Notes under the pieces: model-generated
The model's database searches: none
The model's input: the letters and a program-made list of their open reading frames with translations, nothing else
Told to the model about the DNA's origin: nothing
In this document: piece by piece, positions 43,268 through 52,163 of the stretch
Layout of the letters: each line of letters starts with the position of its first letter
How positions within the stretch are numbered: the first letter of the stretch is position 1
Origin: Alphaproteobacteria bacterium
GTDB lineage: Bacteria; Pseudomonadota; Alphaproteobacteria; Rhizobiales; Devosiaceae
DNA length: 64,000 nucleotides
Direction of reading: 5' to 3'
Assembly: GCA_018828145.1 (NCBI GenBank)
Contig: JAHJWO010000021.1
Span: forward strand, 62,001-126,000
Position numbers and translations under genes: made by a program

Positions 43268-44626
43268 TTAAGCGCAGAGCGGAACCGGCTCTGCCGGGCC
43301 CAGATCACCGCCGAAGATCGCCGGGTCATAGGTGGTGGCTTCGCGATCGACTTCCTGCACGACGTTGAGCACGTCGTATTCGCTCGTCGGGTTCTCGTTG
43401 CCACGCACGACCAGGATCGACTTCATGCACTGGTGGTCTTCCGCACGATAGAGCGTGCGGCCATTGCCCATGCCGTCGAATTCGTGGCCTTCCAGCGCCT
43501 TGATGACTTCGGGCGGATAGAAGGTGCCGGCGCGTTCCACGGCGTCTGCATAGAGCAGCGTCTGGACATAGGCCGTGTGTGCGGCCTGCGACGGCGGGGA
43601 GCCATAGGCGGCGCCGAACGACTTGGTGAAGGCGATCGAGCCGGGATCCTGCAGGTTCCAGTGCCAGTTCGAGGTACCGAAGATGCCCTTGATGTTCTCG
43701 CCGGCACCCTTGGCCATCAGTTCGGAGAACAGCGGCACCACGATTTCGAAGGTCTTGCCATTGGCCTCGCGGTCACGCATGCCGAACTGGATCGCCTGCG
43801 TCAGCGAGTTCACCATGTCGTTGCCATAGTGGTTCAGGATCAGCACGTCGGCGCCCGAATTGAGCACGGGGGTGAGATACTGGCTGAAGTCCGCAGCACC
43901 GAGCGGCGTGCGCACGGCTTCCGCCGTCTGCCAGCCGAGGGCTTCCGTCGCGGCCTTCATCGACTCTTCCTGGGTCCAGCCCCAGGTATAGTCAGCCGTC
44001 AGGTGATAGGCTCGGCGGTCGGTGCCATATTCCTGGCCGAGGATCGGGCCAAGGCCGATACCGGACTGGTAGGCGTTGAAGAAGTGGCGGAAGCCGTAGC
44101 GGCGCTTGTCCTTGCCGGTCGTGTCGTTGGAGTGGGTCAGGCCCGCCATGAAAATGACGCCCAGTTCCTGGCAGAGACCCTGCACGGCAATCGCTTCACC
44201 CGAGGACGAGCCGCCGGTGATCATGATGGCACCGTCGCGTTCGATCATGCGGGTGGCGCCTGCGCGGGCCACGTCGGACTTGGTCTGGCTGTCGGAGGTC
44301 ACGAAGGCGACCTTCTTGCCCAGGATGCCCTTGCCGGTCAGGGCGGTCGGGGTCAGCACGCTGATCAGGCCGCCGTCGCCTTCGCCATTGAGATGGGCGA
44401 TAGCAAGTTCATAAGCCTTCTGCTCGTCAGCGCCTTCTTCGGCATAGGCGCCGGTCAGCGGAAGGTTCAGGCCGATTGTGACGGTGTCGCCGGTGGGGTT
44501 GTTGCAGAATTCCTGCGCCCAGGCGCCTTTGGTGAACACCATGGGGGCAATGCCCGTGCCGATGATACCGGCCATGCCGGTCTGCAGCACCCTGCGGCGA
44601 GACAAGCCGCGCTTCAAAAGTGTCAT
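43268..44626 (-). CDS. ABC transporter substrate-binding protein, Tat-exported
   Basis: A 452-residue Leu/Ile/Val- or amide-type binding protein. ATG 44626 has AAGGAGG seven bases upstream. The N terminus has the twin-arginine pattern LSRRRVLQTGMAG and a hydrophobic stretch ending near KGAWAQ, so folding before export is predicted. The mature part has TVTIGLNLPLTGAYAEEGAD at its start and the two-lobe periplasmic-binding pattern (MIERDGAIMITGGSSSGEA). Several cysteines are present (near residues 40 and 450). The facing pxpBCA operon suggests an amide-like ligand, but no residue seen defines it. Confidence 0.88.
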   Translation of the reverse strand: MTLLKRGLSRRRVLQTGMAGIIGTGIAPMVFTKGAWAQEFCNNPTGDTVTIGLNLPLTGAYAEEGADEQKAYELAIAHLNGEGDGGLISVLTPTALTGKGILGKKVAFVTSDSQTKSDVARAGATRMIERDGAIMITGGSSSGEAIAVQGLCQELGVIFMAGLTHSNDTTGKDKRRYGFRHFFNAYQSGIGLGPILGQEYGTDRRAYHLTADYTWGWTQEESMKAATEALGWQTAEAVRTPLGAADFSQYLTPVLNSGADVLILNHYGNDMVNSLTQAIQFGMRDREANGKTFEIVVPLFSELMAKGAGENIKGIFGTSNWHWNLQDPGSIAFTKSFGAAYGSPPSQAAHTAYVQTLLYADAVERAGTFYPPEVIKALEGHEFDGMGNGRTLYRAEDHQCMKSILVVRGNENPTSEYDVLNVVQEVDREATTYDPAIFGGDLGPAEPVPLCA

Positions 44627-44731
44627 TGATTTCCTCCTTTTGGCGCGGGGCGACTGATACATAGCCAGCAGCTCACCGCACCAAGGAGTATGACCCCTTC
44701 AAGAAAACGACGGCAATATGTCTTTGTAATT

Positions 44732-44756
44732 GCAACGATAATCTGTCAATAGTTGC
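44732..44756. promoter_or_regulatory. Candidate operator between binding-protein and regulator genes
   Basis: In the AT-rich divergent region GCAAC (44732-44736) and its inverse GTTGC (44752-44756) are separated by 15 bp, near TTGTAATTGCAA. The ScfR/RamB-like regulators bind short TTGCAA-type sites, so this may be an autoregulatory site of the gene at 44819. Support is weak. Confidence 0.3.
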
Positions 44757-44818
44757 TCTAGAAGAGGCGATTGTTAGTCAATTCGTTGACAAGCGCCGGG
44801 CAGGGGAGGGCCGGATTT

Positions 44819-46441
44819 ATGCGTGCGCCGATTGGCTTTCGCATCAGCAACAGGCGGAAATCACTGAAGATTTCCCAGGCAGCGCTGGCACGAAGCCTGG
44901 GGATTTCTGCCAGCTACCTGAACCTGATCGAGAACAACAAACGCGACATCGGCGGGGCTCTGCTCAACCGCGTGGCTGCGCAACTCGACATCGATATTGA
45001 TGAACTGGCGGGGCGGGCCGAGCAAAAACTGCTGCAGGACCTCGAAGAGGCCTTCGCCGATCCCCTGGTCGAGTCGCTCGCCTTCCGCCCCGACGAGAGA
45101 CGCGAACTGGTCGCACAATACCCTGCCAGCGCCGCGGCGCTGGCGCGCATGCATCGCGCCTATTCTTCCGCCATGGCCCATGCCGACGCCTATGCCGACC
45201 GGCTGCGCTCAGACCCGCTGCTGTCGCAACTGCTGCACCAGATTCTGTCGGGGATTACCGCCATCCGATCGAGCGCCGAAATCCTTGAAGACGTGCCGGA
45301 CCTCGACGAAGCCGAGCGGCGCCAATTCCTGACGGCTATCGGCCGCGACACGCGGACCCTGTCAGATGTCACCCGCAACCTGATCGGCCAGTTCGAAACG
45401 TCCAGCCAGAACCGGCGCAGCGTTTCCCCGGCCCGTGAAATCGACGACCTCATCATCGAGCGGCAGAACCACTTTCCGGAGCTGGAAGACACGGCAGACA
45501 CGCTGCGCGCCGAGATTGAGCAGGCGGGCCAGTTCGGCATCGCGACGCTGGCCGCGTTGCTCGAGAGCAAGTTCGGCGTGGTCATGGTGGTGGGTGGCGC
45601 GCCCAGCGATCCTGAATTTCCGGGGCAATACAGGTTCGAGTCCGAGCGCCGGGTGATGTGGTTCCAGGGGGCATCCACCCTCGCCACCCGCCAGTTTCAA
45701 CTGGCTCGACTCTATGGCGAGCTGGCCGGCGCCGATGCCATCGCCCATACGCTGGAAAGCGCGACGCTATCCACCCCCACGGCGCGCCGGCTGGCCTCGC
45801 GTGCTGTCGGCTCCTACCTGGCCGGCGCCATCGTCTTTCCCTATGCGCGGATGCTCGATGACGCCGAGGCGTCAGCCTATGACATCGACCACCTGCGGCA
45901 GGTCTACAATGCCGGTTTCGAGCAGGTGGCGCATCGGCTGGTCACCCTGCGCCGCCCGGGGCAGGAGGGCATTCCCTTCGGCTTCCTGCGCTCCGACCCG
46001 GCGGGAAGACTGACCAAGCATTTCCCGCTTCCCGGCCTGCTGCTGCCCAATAGCGGCCATGCCTGTCCGCTCTGGGCCATTTATGGTGCCTTCAGGACCC
46101 CTGAATCCATGTTGCGCCAGGTCGTGCGATTTTCCGATGGTTCGCGTTACCTGTTTCTCGCGCGCACCGTGCAGCGGCGCCCCGGTTCGTTCCGCGAGCA
46201 GCCCGCCCTCGCTTCGGTCATGCTGGCCTGCGACATGCTGCATGCCGACCGCACCATTTATGGTTCGGGCCTCGACCTGTCCGACCTTTCGGCGGACATT
46301 CCGGTCGGCCCGAGCTGCCGCCTGTGCACGAGACGGGACTGCGCCAGCCGTCAGGAAGAAGCCCTTTCCCCGGGAGGAAGCCGCTCGGAAACCCGCGCGC
46401 CGCTACTGCCCGCCCAATTCGGCCTTGGCGATCCGCCGTGA
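44819..46441 (+). CDS. HTH regulator, ScfR/DUF2083 type, with HisKA-like helical segment
   Basis: The ATG at 44819 (GAGGG eight bases upstream) gives 540 residues. Residues 8-63 form an Xre HTH (RRKSLKISQAALARSLGISA). A linker leads to a region at about 135-193 that looks like the histidine-kinase dimerisation domain: LLHQILSGITAIRSSAEIL, with His140 at the phospho-acceptor position, then ERRQFLTAIGRDTRTL. The rest fits the IrrE-like and DUF2083 parts of short-chain-fatty-acyl regulators (ASTLATRQFQLARLYGEL, VGSYLAGAIVFPYARML, and cysteines in GPSCRLCTRRDCASRQ). No kinase ATPase domain exists. It heads the sensor locus with the response regulator at 46497. Confidence 0.78.
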   Translation: MRAPIGFRISNRRKSLKISQAALARSLGISASYLNLIENNKRDIGGALLNRVAAQLDIDIDELAGRAEQKLLQDLEEAFADPLVESLAFRPDERRELVAQYPASAAALARMHRAYSSAMAHADAYADRLRSDPLLSQLLHQILSGITAIRSSAEILEDVPDLDEAERRQFLTAIGRDTRTLSDVTRNLIGQFETSSQNRRSVSPAREIDDLIIERQNHFPELEDTADTLRAEIEQAGQFGIATLAALLESKFGVVMVVGGAPSDPEFPGQYRFESERRVMWFQGASTLATRQFQLARLYGELAGADAIAHTLESATLSTPTARRLASRAVGSYLAGAIVFPYARMLDDAEASAYDIDHLRQVYNAGFEQVAHRLVTLRRPGQEGIPFGFLRSDPAGRLTKHFPLPGLLLPNSGHACPLWAIYGAFRTPESMLRQVVRFSDGSRYLFLARTVQRRPGSFREQPALASVMLACDMLHADRTIYGSGLDLSDLSADIPVGPSCRLCTRRDCASRQEEALSPGGSRSETRAPLLPAQFGLGDPP

Positions 46442-46496
46442 TTGCGCTTAAGTGAAGCATCTGCGGAGGGGAGACCGCGGATTTTGAGGGGGGATT

Positions 46497-46880
46497 TTGG
46501 CAATAGACGTACTTATTGCCGAGGATGAGCCGAGCATTCTTGAATCGCTCGACTTCATCCTGCGGCGCGCGGGCTGGACGATCAGTGCCGTCACCGACGG
46601 TGACGCGGCGCTGGACGCGGTTCGACGACTGAAGCCACGCGTGCTTGTGCTCGACGTCATGCTGCCCAAGCGCAGCGGTTTCGAAGTGCTCAAGCAAATT
46701 CGCGCCGACGTCGAAACCCGGGCACTGCCGGTGCTGATCCTGACCGCCAAAGGCCAGCAGCAGGACCGGCGCATTGCCGAGGAGTTCGGGGCGGACGTAT
46801 TCGTGACCAAGCCATATGCCAATGCCGACGTGGTCGGCGCGGTGCGACACTTGCTGGGCCGAGATGCCGGAACTTCGTAG
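46497..46880 (+). CDS. Single-domain response regulator (CrbR/CheY-like)
   Basis: A 127-residue receiver domain without an output domain. Starts at TTG 46497 after a GGGGGG run. The acidic pocket is AEDEPS, the phospho-acceptor aspartate lies in VLVLDVMLPKRSG near residue 53, and LILTAKGQQQDRR and FVTKPYAN supply the conserved Thr/Ala and Lys. It would relay phosphate from the kinase fusion at 47097. Output may be the regulator just upstream or an unlinked protein. Confidence 0.9.
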   Translation: MAIDVLIAEDEPSILESLDFILRRAGWTISAVTDGDAALDAVRRLKPRVLVLDVMLPKRSGFEVLKQIRADVETRALPVLILTAKGQQQDRRIAEEFGADVFVTKPYANADVVGAVRHLLGRDAGTS

Positions 46881-47097
46881 GCTCACCAGCGGCATGCTGC
46901 TGCTGACCGTGTTCGGCGCACTGCTCGTGTTGCCGCCGCTGGTCTATGTGTTTAACCAGCCCATCTTCCATTTCGGCATCCCGCAGATCGTCTTCTATCT
47001 GTTCGTGGTCTGGCTGCTCCTGATCGGCGGCACCGCGTTGCTGGCCCATGCCGTGCCGCGCGACGAACCTGCCGAGTCAGGCGACGGTGACCGCTGA
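46864..47097 (+). CDS. Small two-helix membrane protein, kinase-transporter partner
   Basis: A 77-residue membrane protein from ATG 46864, overlapping the receiver gene by 17 bases. Two hydrophobic helices (LTSGMLLLTVFGALLVLPPLV and IVFYLFVVWLLLIGGTALL; split by YVFNQPIFHF) and an acidic C terminus suggest a short subunit for the transporter-like kinase, as DUF4212/DUF485-type proteins do for SSF symporters. Its stop codon overlaps the ATG of the kinase by one base (TGATG). Confidence 0.68.
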   Translation: MPELRRLTSGMLLLTVFGALLVLPPLVYVFNQPIFHFGIPQIVFYLFVVWLLLIGGTALLAHAVPRDEPAESGDGDR

Positions 47098-49796
47098 TGC
47101 TGTCGGCTGACTTCGTCATTGCCACGGCCGTGGGCTATGTGGGCCTCTTGTTCGTGTTGGCCTATTTTGGCGATCGCCGGGCCCGCACGCACAAGAAGTC
47201 GTTCCTGCACTCGCCCGCCGTCTATACGCTGTCGATTTCCGTCTATTGCACCAGCTGGACCTTCTATGGGGCAGTGGGCAATGCCGCCCGCAGCGGGCTG
47301 GAATTCCTCACCATCTATCTCGGCCCCACGCTGGTCTTTGTCGGCTGGTGGTTCCTGCTGCGCCGGCTGGTTCGCATCAGCCACCTGCAGCGCATCACCT
47401 CGGTGGCCGACCTGCTGTCGTCGCGCTTCGGCAAGTCCAACCGGCTGGCAGTCCTCGTCACCTGCATCGCCGTGGTCGGCATTGCGCCCTATATCGCCCT
47501 GCAGCTCAAGGCGGTGACCTCGTCCATCCAGGCGGTCGCCGGCTCGTCCGAGTTCGGCCAAGGGAGCCTGGCCGGGATTGACGATGTCGGGCTCGCCTTC
47601 GGCATTGCCGCCGGCATGGCGCTGTTCACCATCCTGTTCGGCACCCGCCACGTCGACGCCAAGGAACAGCACCACGGCGTGGTGGCGGCCATTGCCTTCG
47701 AGGCCGTGGTCAAGCTGGCGGCCCTCGTGGCTGTGGGCATCTTCGTGGTCTATGTGGGCGGGGGCTTTGAGAACATCTTCAGCCAGGCCGCCGAGATCGG
47801 CATCACCATGGATGCCGAGAACACCTTCGACGCCCGCTGGCTGACCACGCTGGGCCTGTCGGTCGCCGCCATTGTCTGCCTGCCACGGCAGTTCCAGGTG
47901 ACGGTGGTCGAGAATTCGGACGAGAACCACCTGCGCGTCGCCAGCTGGGCCTTCCCCGCCTACATGCTGCTGATGAGCCTCTTCATCCTGCCCATCGCGG
48001 TGTTCGGGCTCACGCGCATGCCGGCGGGGTCCAATCCCGACATGTTCGCGCTGACCCTGCCCATGGCCTTCGGGCAGGACGCGCTGGCGCTCTTCGCCTT
48101 CATCGGTGGCTTTTCCTCGGCAACGTCGATGATCATCCTGGAGTCGATTGCCCTCTCCATCATGGTCTCCAACCACATCATCATGCCGCTGGTCCTGCGC
48201 TATAGCTCGGGTGGCAGCGGGGACGGGCAGGGCATGTCGCGCATGCTGCTGATCGCCCGGCGCTTTTCCATCGTGCTGATCCTGTCGCTGGGCTTCTTCT
48301 ACTTCTTCTTCACCCGGGATTCCGACGCCCTGGCGCCTATCGGGCTGATCTCCTTCACCGCCATCGCCCAGTTCTTCCCGGCGGTCATCGCGGCGCTGTT
48401 CTGGCGCGACGCTTCGCTCAAGGCGGCGACCGCGGCCATTGCCGCCGGCTTCGTCTTCTGGGTCTGGTGCAGCTTCCTGCCATCGTTCGAATCGGTGTCG
48501 CCGCGCATTGCCCTGCTGATGAGCCAGGGCCCGTGGGGCATATCCTGGCTGCGGCCCGAGGCCATGTTCGGGCTCGAGGGGCTCGACCCGCTGGCGCATG
48601 CGGCGTTCTGGAGCCTCTCGATCAACGTGCTGACGCTGACCGTCGTCTCGCTGCTGACCACCCAATCGGCGCTCGAACGCATCCAGGCCAGCGTCTTCGT
48701 CGACGTGTTCAAGCGCGGCCAGGTCGCCCGGGGCAATTTCGTGCGCGGCTCGGCCACCGCCAATGACCTGTTCTTCGTGGCCGAGCGGGTGCTGGGCGAG
48801 CGGCGCGCCGCAGCGCTGTTCGAGGCGGAAGCGCGCGAGAGCGGCGTCGATCCGGATATGCTGGAGCCCTCGCCCGGCTTTATCGGCCGGCTGGAGCGCG
48901 AACTGGCAGGCTCCATCGGCGCGGCCTCGGCCCATGTCATGCTCTCCAAGGTCGTCTCGGGCAGCGAAGTCTCGCTCGAGGAAATGATGCAGATGGCCGA
49001 CGAGACCCAGCAGGTCATCGAATATTCCCAGCAGCTGGAAAAGACCTCGGCAGAGCTGCGCTCGACGGCCCAGCAGCTGGAGGATGCCAACGTGCAGTTG
49101 CGCGAGCTGGACAGCCAGAAGGACGAGTTCCTGAGCCAGGTGAGCCACGAAGTGCGCACGCCGATGACCTCGATCCGCTCCTTCTCGGAAATTCTGCTCG
49201 ATGATCAGGACATCGACCCCGGGCAGCGCCAGCATTTCGTCTCGACCATCCACCAGGAAAGCCTCCGGCTCACCAAGCTGCTCGATGAAATCCTCGACCT
49301 TTCGGCACTGGAGCGCGGCGAACGGGCCTGGGACAATGTGCCGATCGATGCCGAGGCTGCGCTCGACCGGGCGCTGACCGTCTGCGAGGCGCTGCTGCGC
49401 CAGCGCGGCATGAAGGTGCAACTGGGCGAGCGCGCGCAGCGGACCATGGTCGAGGGCGACGCCGACAGGCTTTGTCAGGTCTTCATCAACCTGATTTCCA
49501 ATGCGGTGAAATACAACGACTCCGATACCCCGCTGCTGCACATCTCCTCCACCGTCCGCGCAGGGAGCTATGTGGTGGATATTGCCGACAACGGCCCGGG
49601 CATCGGCAAGCGCGAGCGCAAGCTGATCTTCGAGAAATTCTGGCGCGGTCCGGGCGGCGTGGCCGACCAGGGCGGGGCGGGGCTGGGGCTGGCGATTTCC
49701 CGCCAGATTATCGCCCGCATGAACGGGTCGCTGGACCTCGTGCAGGGCCCGCTGCCCGGCGCCTGCTTCCGCGTCAGGCTGACCGTATTGCGCTAG
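47097..49796 (+). CDS. SSF transporter-histidine kinase fusion (CbrA/CrbS type)
   Basis: A 899-residue hybrid. Residues 1 to about 550 hold roughly 13 membrane helices of the sodium/solute symporter family (VGIAPYIALQLKAVTSS near 125, GGFSSATSMIILESIALS near 340). A linker with coiled coil (EYSQQLEKTSAELRSTAQQLE) leads to the kinase: SHEVRTPMTSIRSFSEIL near 683 with phospho-His, LISNAVKYND (N box), ADNGPGIGK and GGAGLGLAISRQI (G boxes). CbrA/CrbS-type kinases sense or import acetate or other small carboxylates and control their use. The stop overlaps the converging channel gene by four bases. Confidence 0.93.
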   Translation: MLSADFVIATAVGYVGLLFVLAYFGDRRARTHKKSFLHSPAVYTLSISVYCTSWTFYGAVGNAARSGLEFLTIYLGPTLVFVGWWFLLRRLVRISHLQRITSVADLLSSRFGKSNRLAVLVTCIAVVGIAPYIALQLKAVTSSIQAVAGSSEFGQGSLAGIDDVGLAFGIAAGMALFTILFGTRHVDAKEQHHGVVAAIAFEAVVKLAALVAVGIFVVYVGGGFENIFSQAAEIGITMDAENTFDARWLTTLGLSVAAIVCLPRQFQVTVVENSDENHLRVASWAFPAYMLLMSLFILPIAVFGLTRMPAGSNPDMFALTLPMAFGQDALALFAFIGGFSSATSMIILESIALSIMVSNHIIMPLVLRYSSGGSGDGQGMSRMLLIARRFSIVLILSLGFFYFFFTRDSDALAPIGLISFTAIAQFFPAVIAALFWRDASLKAATAAIAAGFVFWVWCSFLPSFESVSPRIALLMSQGPWGISWLRPEAMFGLEGLDPLAHAAFWSLSINVLTLTVVSLLTTQSALERIQASVFVDVFKRGQVARGNFVRGSATANDLFFVAERVLGERRAAALFEAEARESGVDPDMLEPSPGFIGRLERELAGSIGAASAHVMLSKVVSGSEVSLEEMMQMADETQQVIEYSQQLEKTSAELRSTAQQLEDANVQLRELDSQKDEFLSQVSHEVRTPMTSIRSFSEILLDDQDIDPGQRQHFVSTIHQESLRLTKLLDEILDLSALERGERAWDNVPIDAEAALDRALTVCEALLRQRGMKVQLGERAQRTMVEGDADRLCQVFINLISNAVKYNDSDTPLLHISSTVRAGSYVVDIADNGPGIGKRERKLIFEKFWRGPGGVADQGGAGLGLAISRQIIARMNGSLDLVQGPLPGACFRVRLTVLR

Positions 49797-50608
49797 TAGT
49801 GCCCGTGATCGGGAATGTTGAGGACGTGGCCGCAGGCCTTGCAGTGCACGGCGTCGGGGTCGTGCTTCTGCAGACCACATTCGGGGCAGGGAAAGTTCAC
49901 CTTGTTCGGCCGGAAGATGGACTGGGCCAGGCGCACGAACAGCGAAATGCCCACGATCATGATGACGATGGATGTCAGCTTCCCCCAAGTGCCGGGCAGG
50001 GTGATGTCGCCGAAGCCCGTCGTCGTCACGGTGGCCACGGTGAAGTAAAGCGCGTCGACATAGCCGGCGATATTGTCATGGCCGCGATTGGCGAAGGCCG
50101 TGTAGACGAAGCCGGTGACTACGAACAGGAAGACCAGCAGGTTGATGACGGCCTGGATCGGCTCCTGGTAGATGCCCAGATTGCGCTTGCGCAGCGGGCG
50201 CCAGAAGGTGGAGCTGCGTGTCAGCGTCCACAGGCGCAGGATGCGCAGGAAACCCAGGTTGAAGAACAGGGTCGGCGCCAGGAGCGTCGCCAGGATGAAG
50301 ATGTCGATGATGATCGGCAGCTGCCGCAGCCAGCGCATGATATCGGTCGTGGCCAGCGCCCGCGCCACCAGATCGACCGCCAGCAGCGCAGCAATGGAAT
50401 AATCGATCCACAGGAACGATTCGTCCCCGCGCAGCAGCGGGGTGGCGATGAAGAAGGCGATGATCGCCAGGTCAACGATCAGCACCAGGGCCTGGAAGCG
50501 CTGCGCACCCGGCGACTGGCTGTGATAGAGCAGCCGCAATCGGGAGCGAAACTCCTGGAACGCAGTCTTGCTATCGTCGTTGGCTGGCTTGTCTTTTTCC
50601 GCACTCAT
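49793..50608 (-). CDS. Voltage-gated-type potassium channel with zinc ribbon
   Basis: A 271-residue channel from ATG 50608. It has six hydrophobic segments, an arginine-rich S4-like stretch FLRILRLWTLTRSSTFWRPL near 118, and a pore with TVTTTGFGDI, in which the K+ filter reads TGFGD in place of TVGYG. The C terminus ends in a zinc-ribbon pattern, CPECG and CKACGH, near residue 250. Filter GFGD variants occur in bacterial K+ channels and may be weakly selective. Role in the locus is unknown. Confidence 0.85.
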   Translation of the reverse strand: MSAEKDKPANDDSKTAFQEFRSRLRLLYHSQSPGAQRFQALVLIVDLAIIAFFIATPLLRGDESFLWIDYSIAALLAVDLVARALATTDIMRWLRQLPIIIDIFILATLLAPTLFFNLGFLRILRLWTLTRSSTFWRPLRKRNLGIYQEPIQAVINLLVFLFVVTGFVYTAFANRGHDNIAGYVDALYFTVATVTTTGFGDITLPGTWGKLTSIVIMIVGISLFVRLAQSIFRPNKVNFPCPECGLQKHDPDAVHCKACGHVLNIPDHGHY

Positions 50609-50690
50609 ACCCAACTGCCTTGCCAGCCTTCGCACGCAGGCGCAAGAAGACTGTCCCCGTTCGGGGCGTGACAATCAAGGTAACTTTGCG

Positions 50691-51191
50691 ATGACCATCT
50701 CTGTCTATGACGTGACCGTGCCGGTATTCACCCGCATGCTGACCAACCTGCTTGCCATCATGGACAAGGCTGAAGCCAGCGCCGCCGAGCGCAAGTTCGA
50801 CACCAAGGTGCTGTCCGACATGCGGCTCTCCCCCGACATGATCCCGTTTCGTGGCCAGGTGATGATCGCGACCGACCACGTCAAGGGCTGCGTCTGCCGT
50901 CTGTCCGGTCGCGAAATTCCCTCTTGGCCCGATACCGAGCACAGCTTCGACGAATTGCGGGCCCGCATCCGCAAGGCCCTCGACCTGCTGGCCACCATCC
51001 AGCCCGAAGACCTGGCCGGCGGCGAAAGCCGCGAGGTGACGCTCAAGCTGGGCGGCCAGGACGTCACCATGCCCGGCCTGACCTATCTGACCGAGCGCGC
51101 GCTGCCGAACTTCTTCTTCCACGTCACCACCGCCTACGCCATCCTGCGCCATGGCGGCGTGCCGGTGGGCAAGCGCGACTATATCGGCTAG
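50691..51191 (+). CDS. DUF1993 domain protein
   Basis: A 166-residue DUF1993 protein. It starts at ATG 50691 with a weak AAGG upstream. Helical features SVYDVTVPVFTRMLTNLLAIMDKAE near the N terminus, FRGQVMIATDHVKGCVCRLSG, and FFFHVTTAYAILRHGGVPVGKRDYIG at the end fit the family, which is DinB-like and possibly metal-binding but without known function. It is divergent from the channel gene. Confidence 0.85.
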   Translation: MTISVYDVTVPVFTRMLTNLLAIMDKAEASAAERKFDTKVLSDMRLSPDMIPFRGQVMIATDHVKGCVCRLSGREIPSWPDTEHSFDELRARIRKALDLLATIQPEDLAGGESREVTLKLGGQDVTMPGLTYLTERALPNFFFHVTTAYAILRHGGVPVGKRDYIG

Positions 51192-51206
51192 CCGACCGCT
51201 CTAGTT

Positions 51207-51968
51207 CTAGTTCTGGTTCCGATTGCGGTTCTGCGGCGCGGGCGTCTGTGTCTGGGGCGTGGGAGACGAGCCCGAGCCGGGATCGGCTTCGGCGCGCTCT
51301 TCCACGCAATTGCCGACGCCGCTGACCCGGAAGGGCGGTAGCAGCGAGGCCTGGAACCGGGCATAGCGGAACTGCGCGCTGAGCGGCGCCCGCTCCGGAT
51401 TGAGCCGCTGGTAGAGCACCGTCTGCTGGCCTGCCGCACTCCCGACCTCGCAGCGGTCGTCGAGCACTTCGCAGTCCCCGGAATTGTTGCAGATCAGCAG
51501 GGCCCCGTCATAGAGCATGACGCGGGTAATGCGCGGCTCGACGATGAGGTCGAACTCGGTGCCGCGCACCGCAATGGCCGCCGTGGGCGTGTTGATCGAG
51601 TAGGCGGGTTTGGGGCTGTTGCCGGTGATGAAGCGGAATGACCCGCCCAGCGCATTGATCGTCAGCTTCTGCGCCGTGTTGCTGCTTGCCAGCAGATAGG
51701 TCTCGATCAGCAGCGAACTGCGCGGACCGACCACCAGACGCGTGGCGTCGTCGAAGATGATCTGGACCTGTCCCGACGGACCAGTGACGATCATTTCGCC
51801 GACCGATACATCGGCGCCGACATGCAGCAGGCGGTCGCTGGAGCTGACCCGCGCCACCGCATCGGGGTTGACGCCGACGGCCGTGCCTTCGCCATCCGCA
51901 TAGGCGGCTGGTGCCGCAAGCGACAGGCACAGGCCAAGCAAAGGTATCAAGACAAACTGTTTCATCAT
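51207..51968 (-). CDS. FecR-domain exported protein
   Basis: A secreted FecR-domain protein; the start MMKQF at 51968 (or 51965) leads into a signal peptide cut near AAPAAYA. It has the FecR strand pattern LLHVGADVSVGEMIVTGPSG, then FDDATRLVVGPRSSLLI, and NTPTAAIAVRGTEFDLIV, cut by the usual turns. Four cysteines lie in CNNSGDC and RCEVGS. The tail is rich in proline/threonine/glutamine with RNRNQN at the end. No TonB receptor or sigma factor is next to it, so it is probably a stand-alone FecR-like periplasmic protein. It faces the DUF1993 gene with a 15-bp gap. Confidence 0.8.
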   Translation of the reverse strand: MMKQFVLIPLLGLCLSLAAPAAYADGEGTAVGVNPDAVARVSSSDRLLHVGADVSVGEMIVTGPSGQVQIIFDDATRLVVGPRSSLLIETYLLASSNTAQKLTINALGGSFRFITGNSPKPAYSINTPTAAIAVRGTEFDLIVEPRITRVMLYDGALLICNNSGDCEVLDDRCEVGSAAGQQTVLYQRLNPERAPLSAQFRYARFQASLLPPFRVSGVGNCVEERAEADPGSGSSPTPQTQTPAPQNRNRNQN

Positions 51969-52163
51969 GGCCTCGCTTGTCGCAATGCGCAGCTGAATGC
52001 CGAATGAACATAGTATTACCGGCCATGGTGCGGAAACAAGTCGACGCAGGCCGCCAGGCCTGAACATCGATGGAAAAGCACCGCGCTCTGTTGCCGTAGC
52101 GTTGGGCAGGCGCTATTTGCACCCCATTGCGGCAAGCCGCTCCAGCCCAGCCAAGAGGCAGTC

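Noticed and set aside
46995..49988. A 997-residue open frame on the minus strand over the SSF-kinase gene
   Set aside because: It is fully antisense to a motif-rich kinase. Its sequence is rich in His, Gln, Arg and Gly, as expected from the complement of a GC-rich gene.
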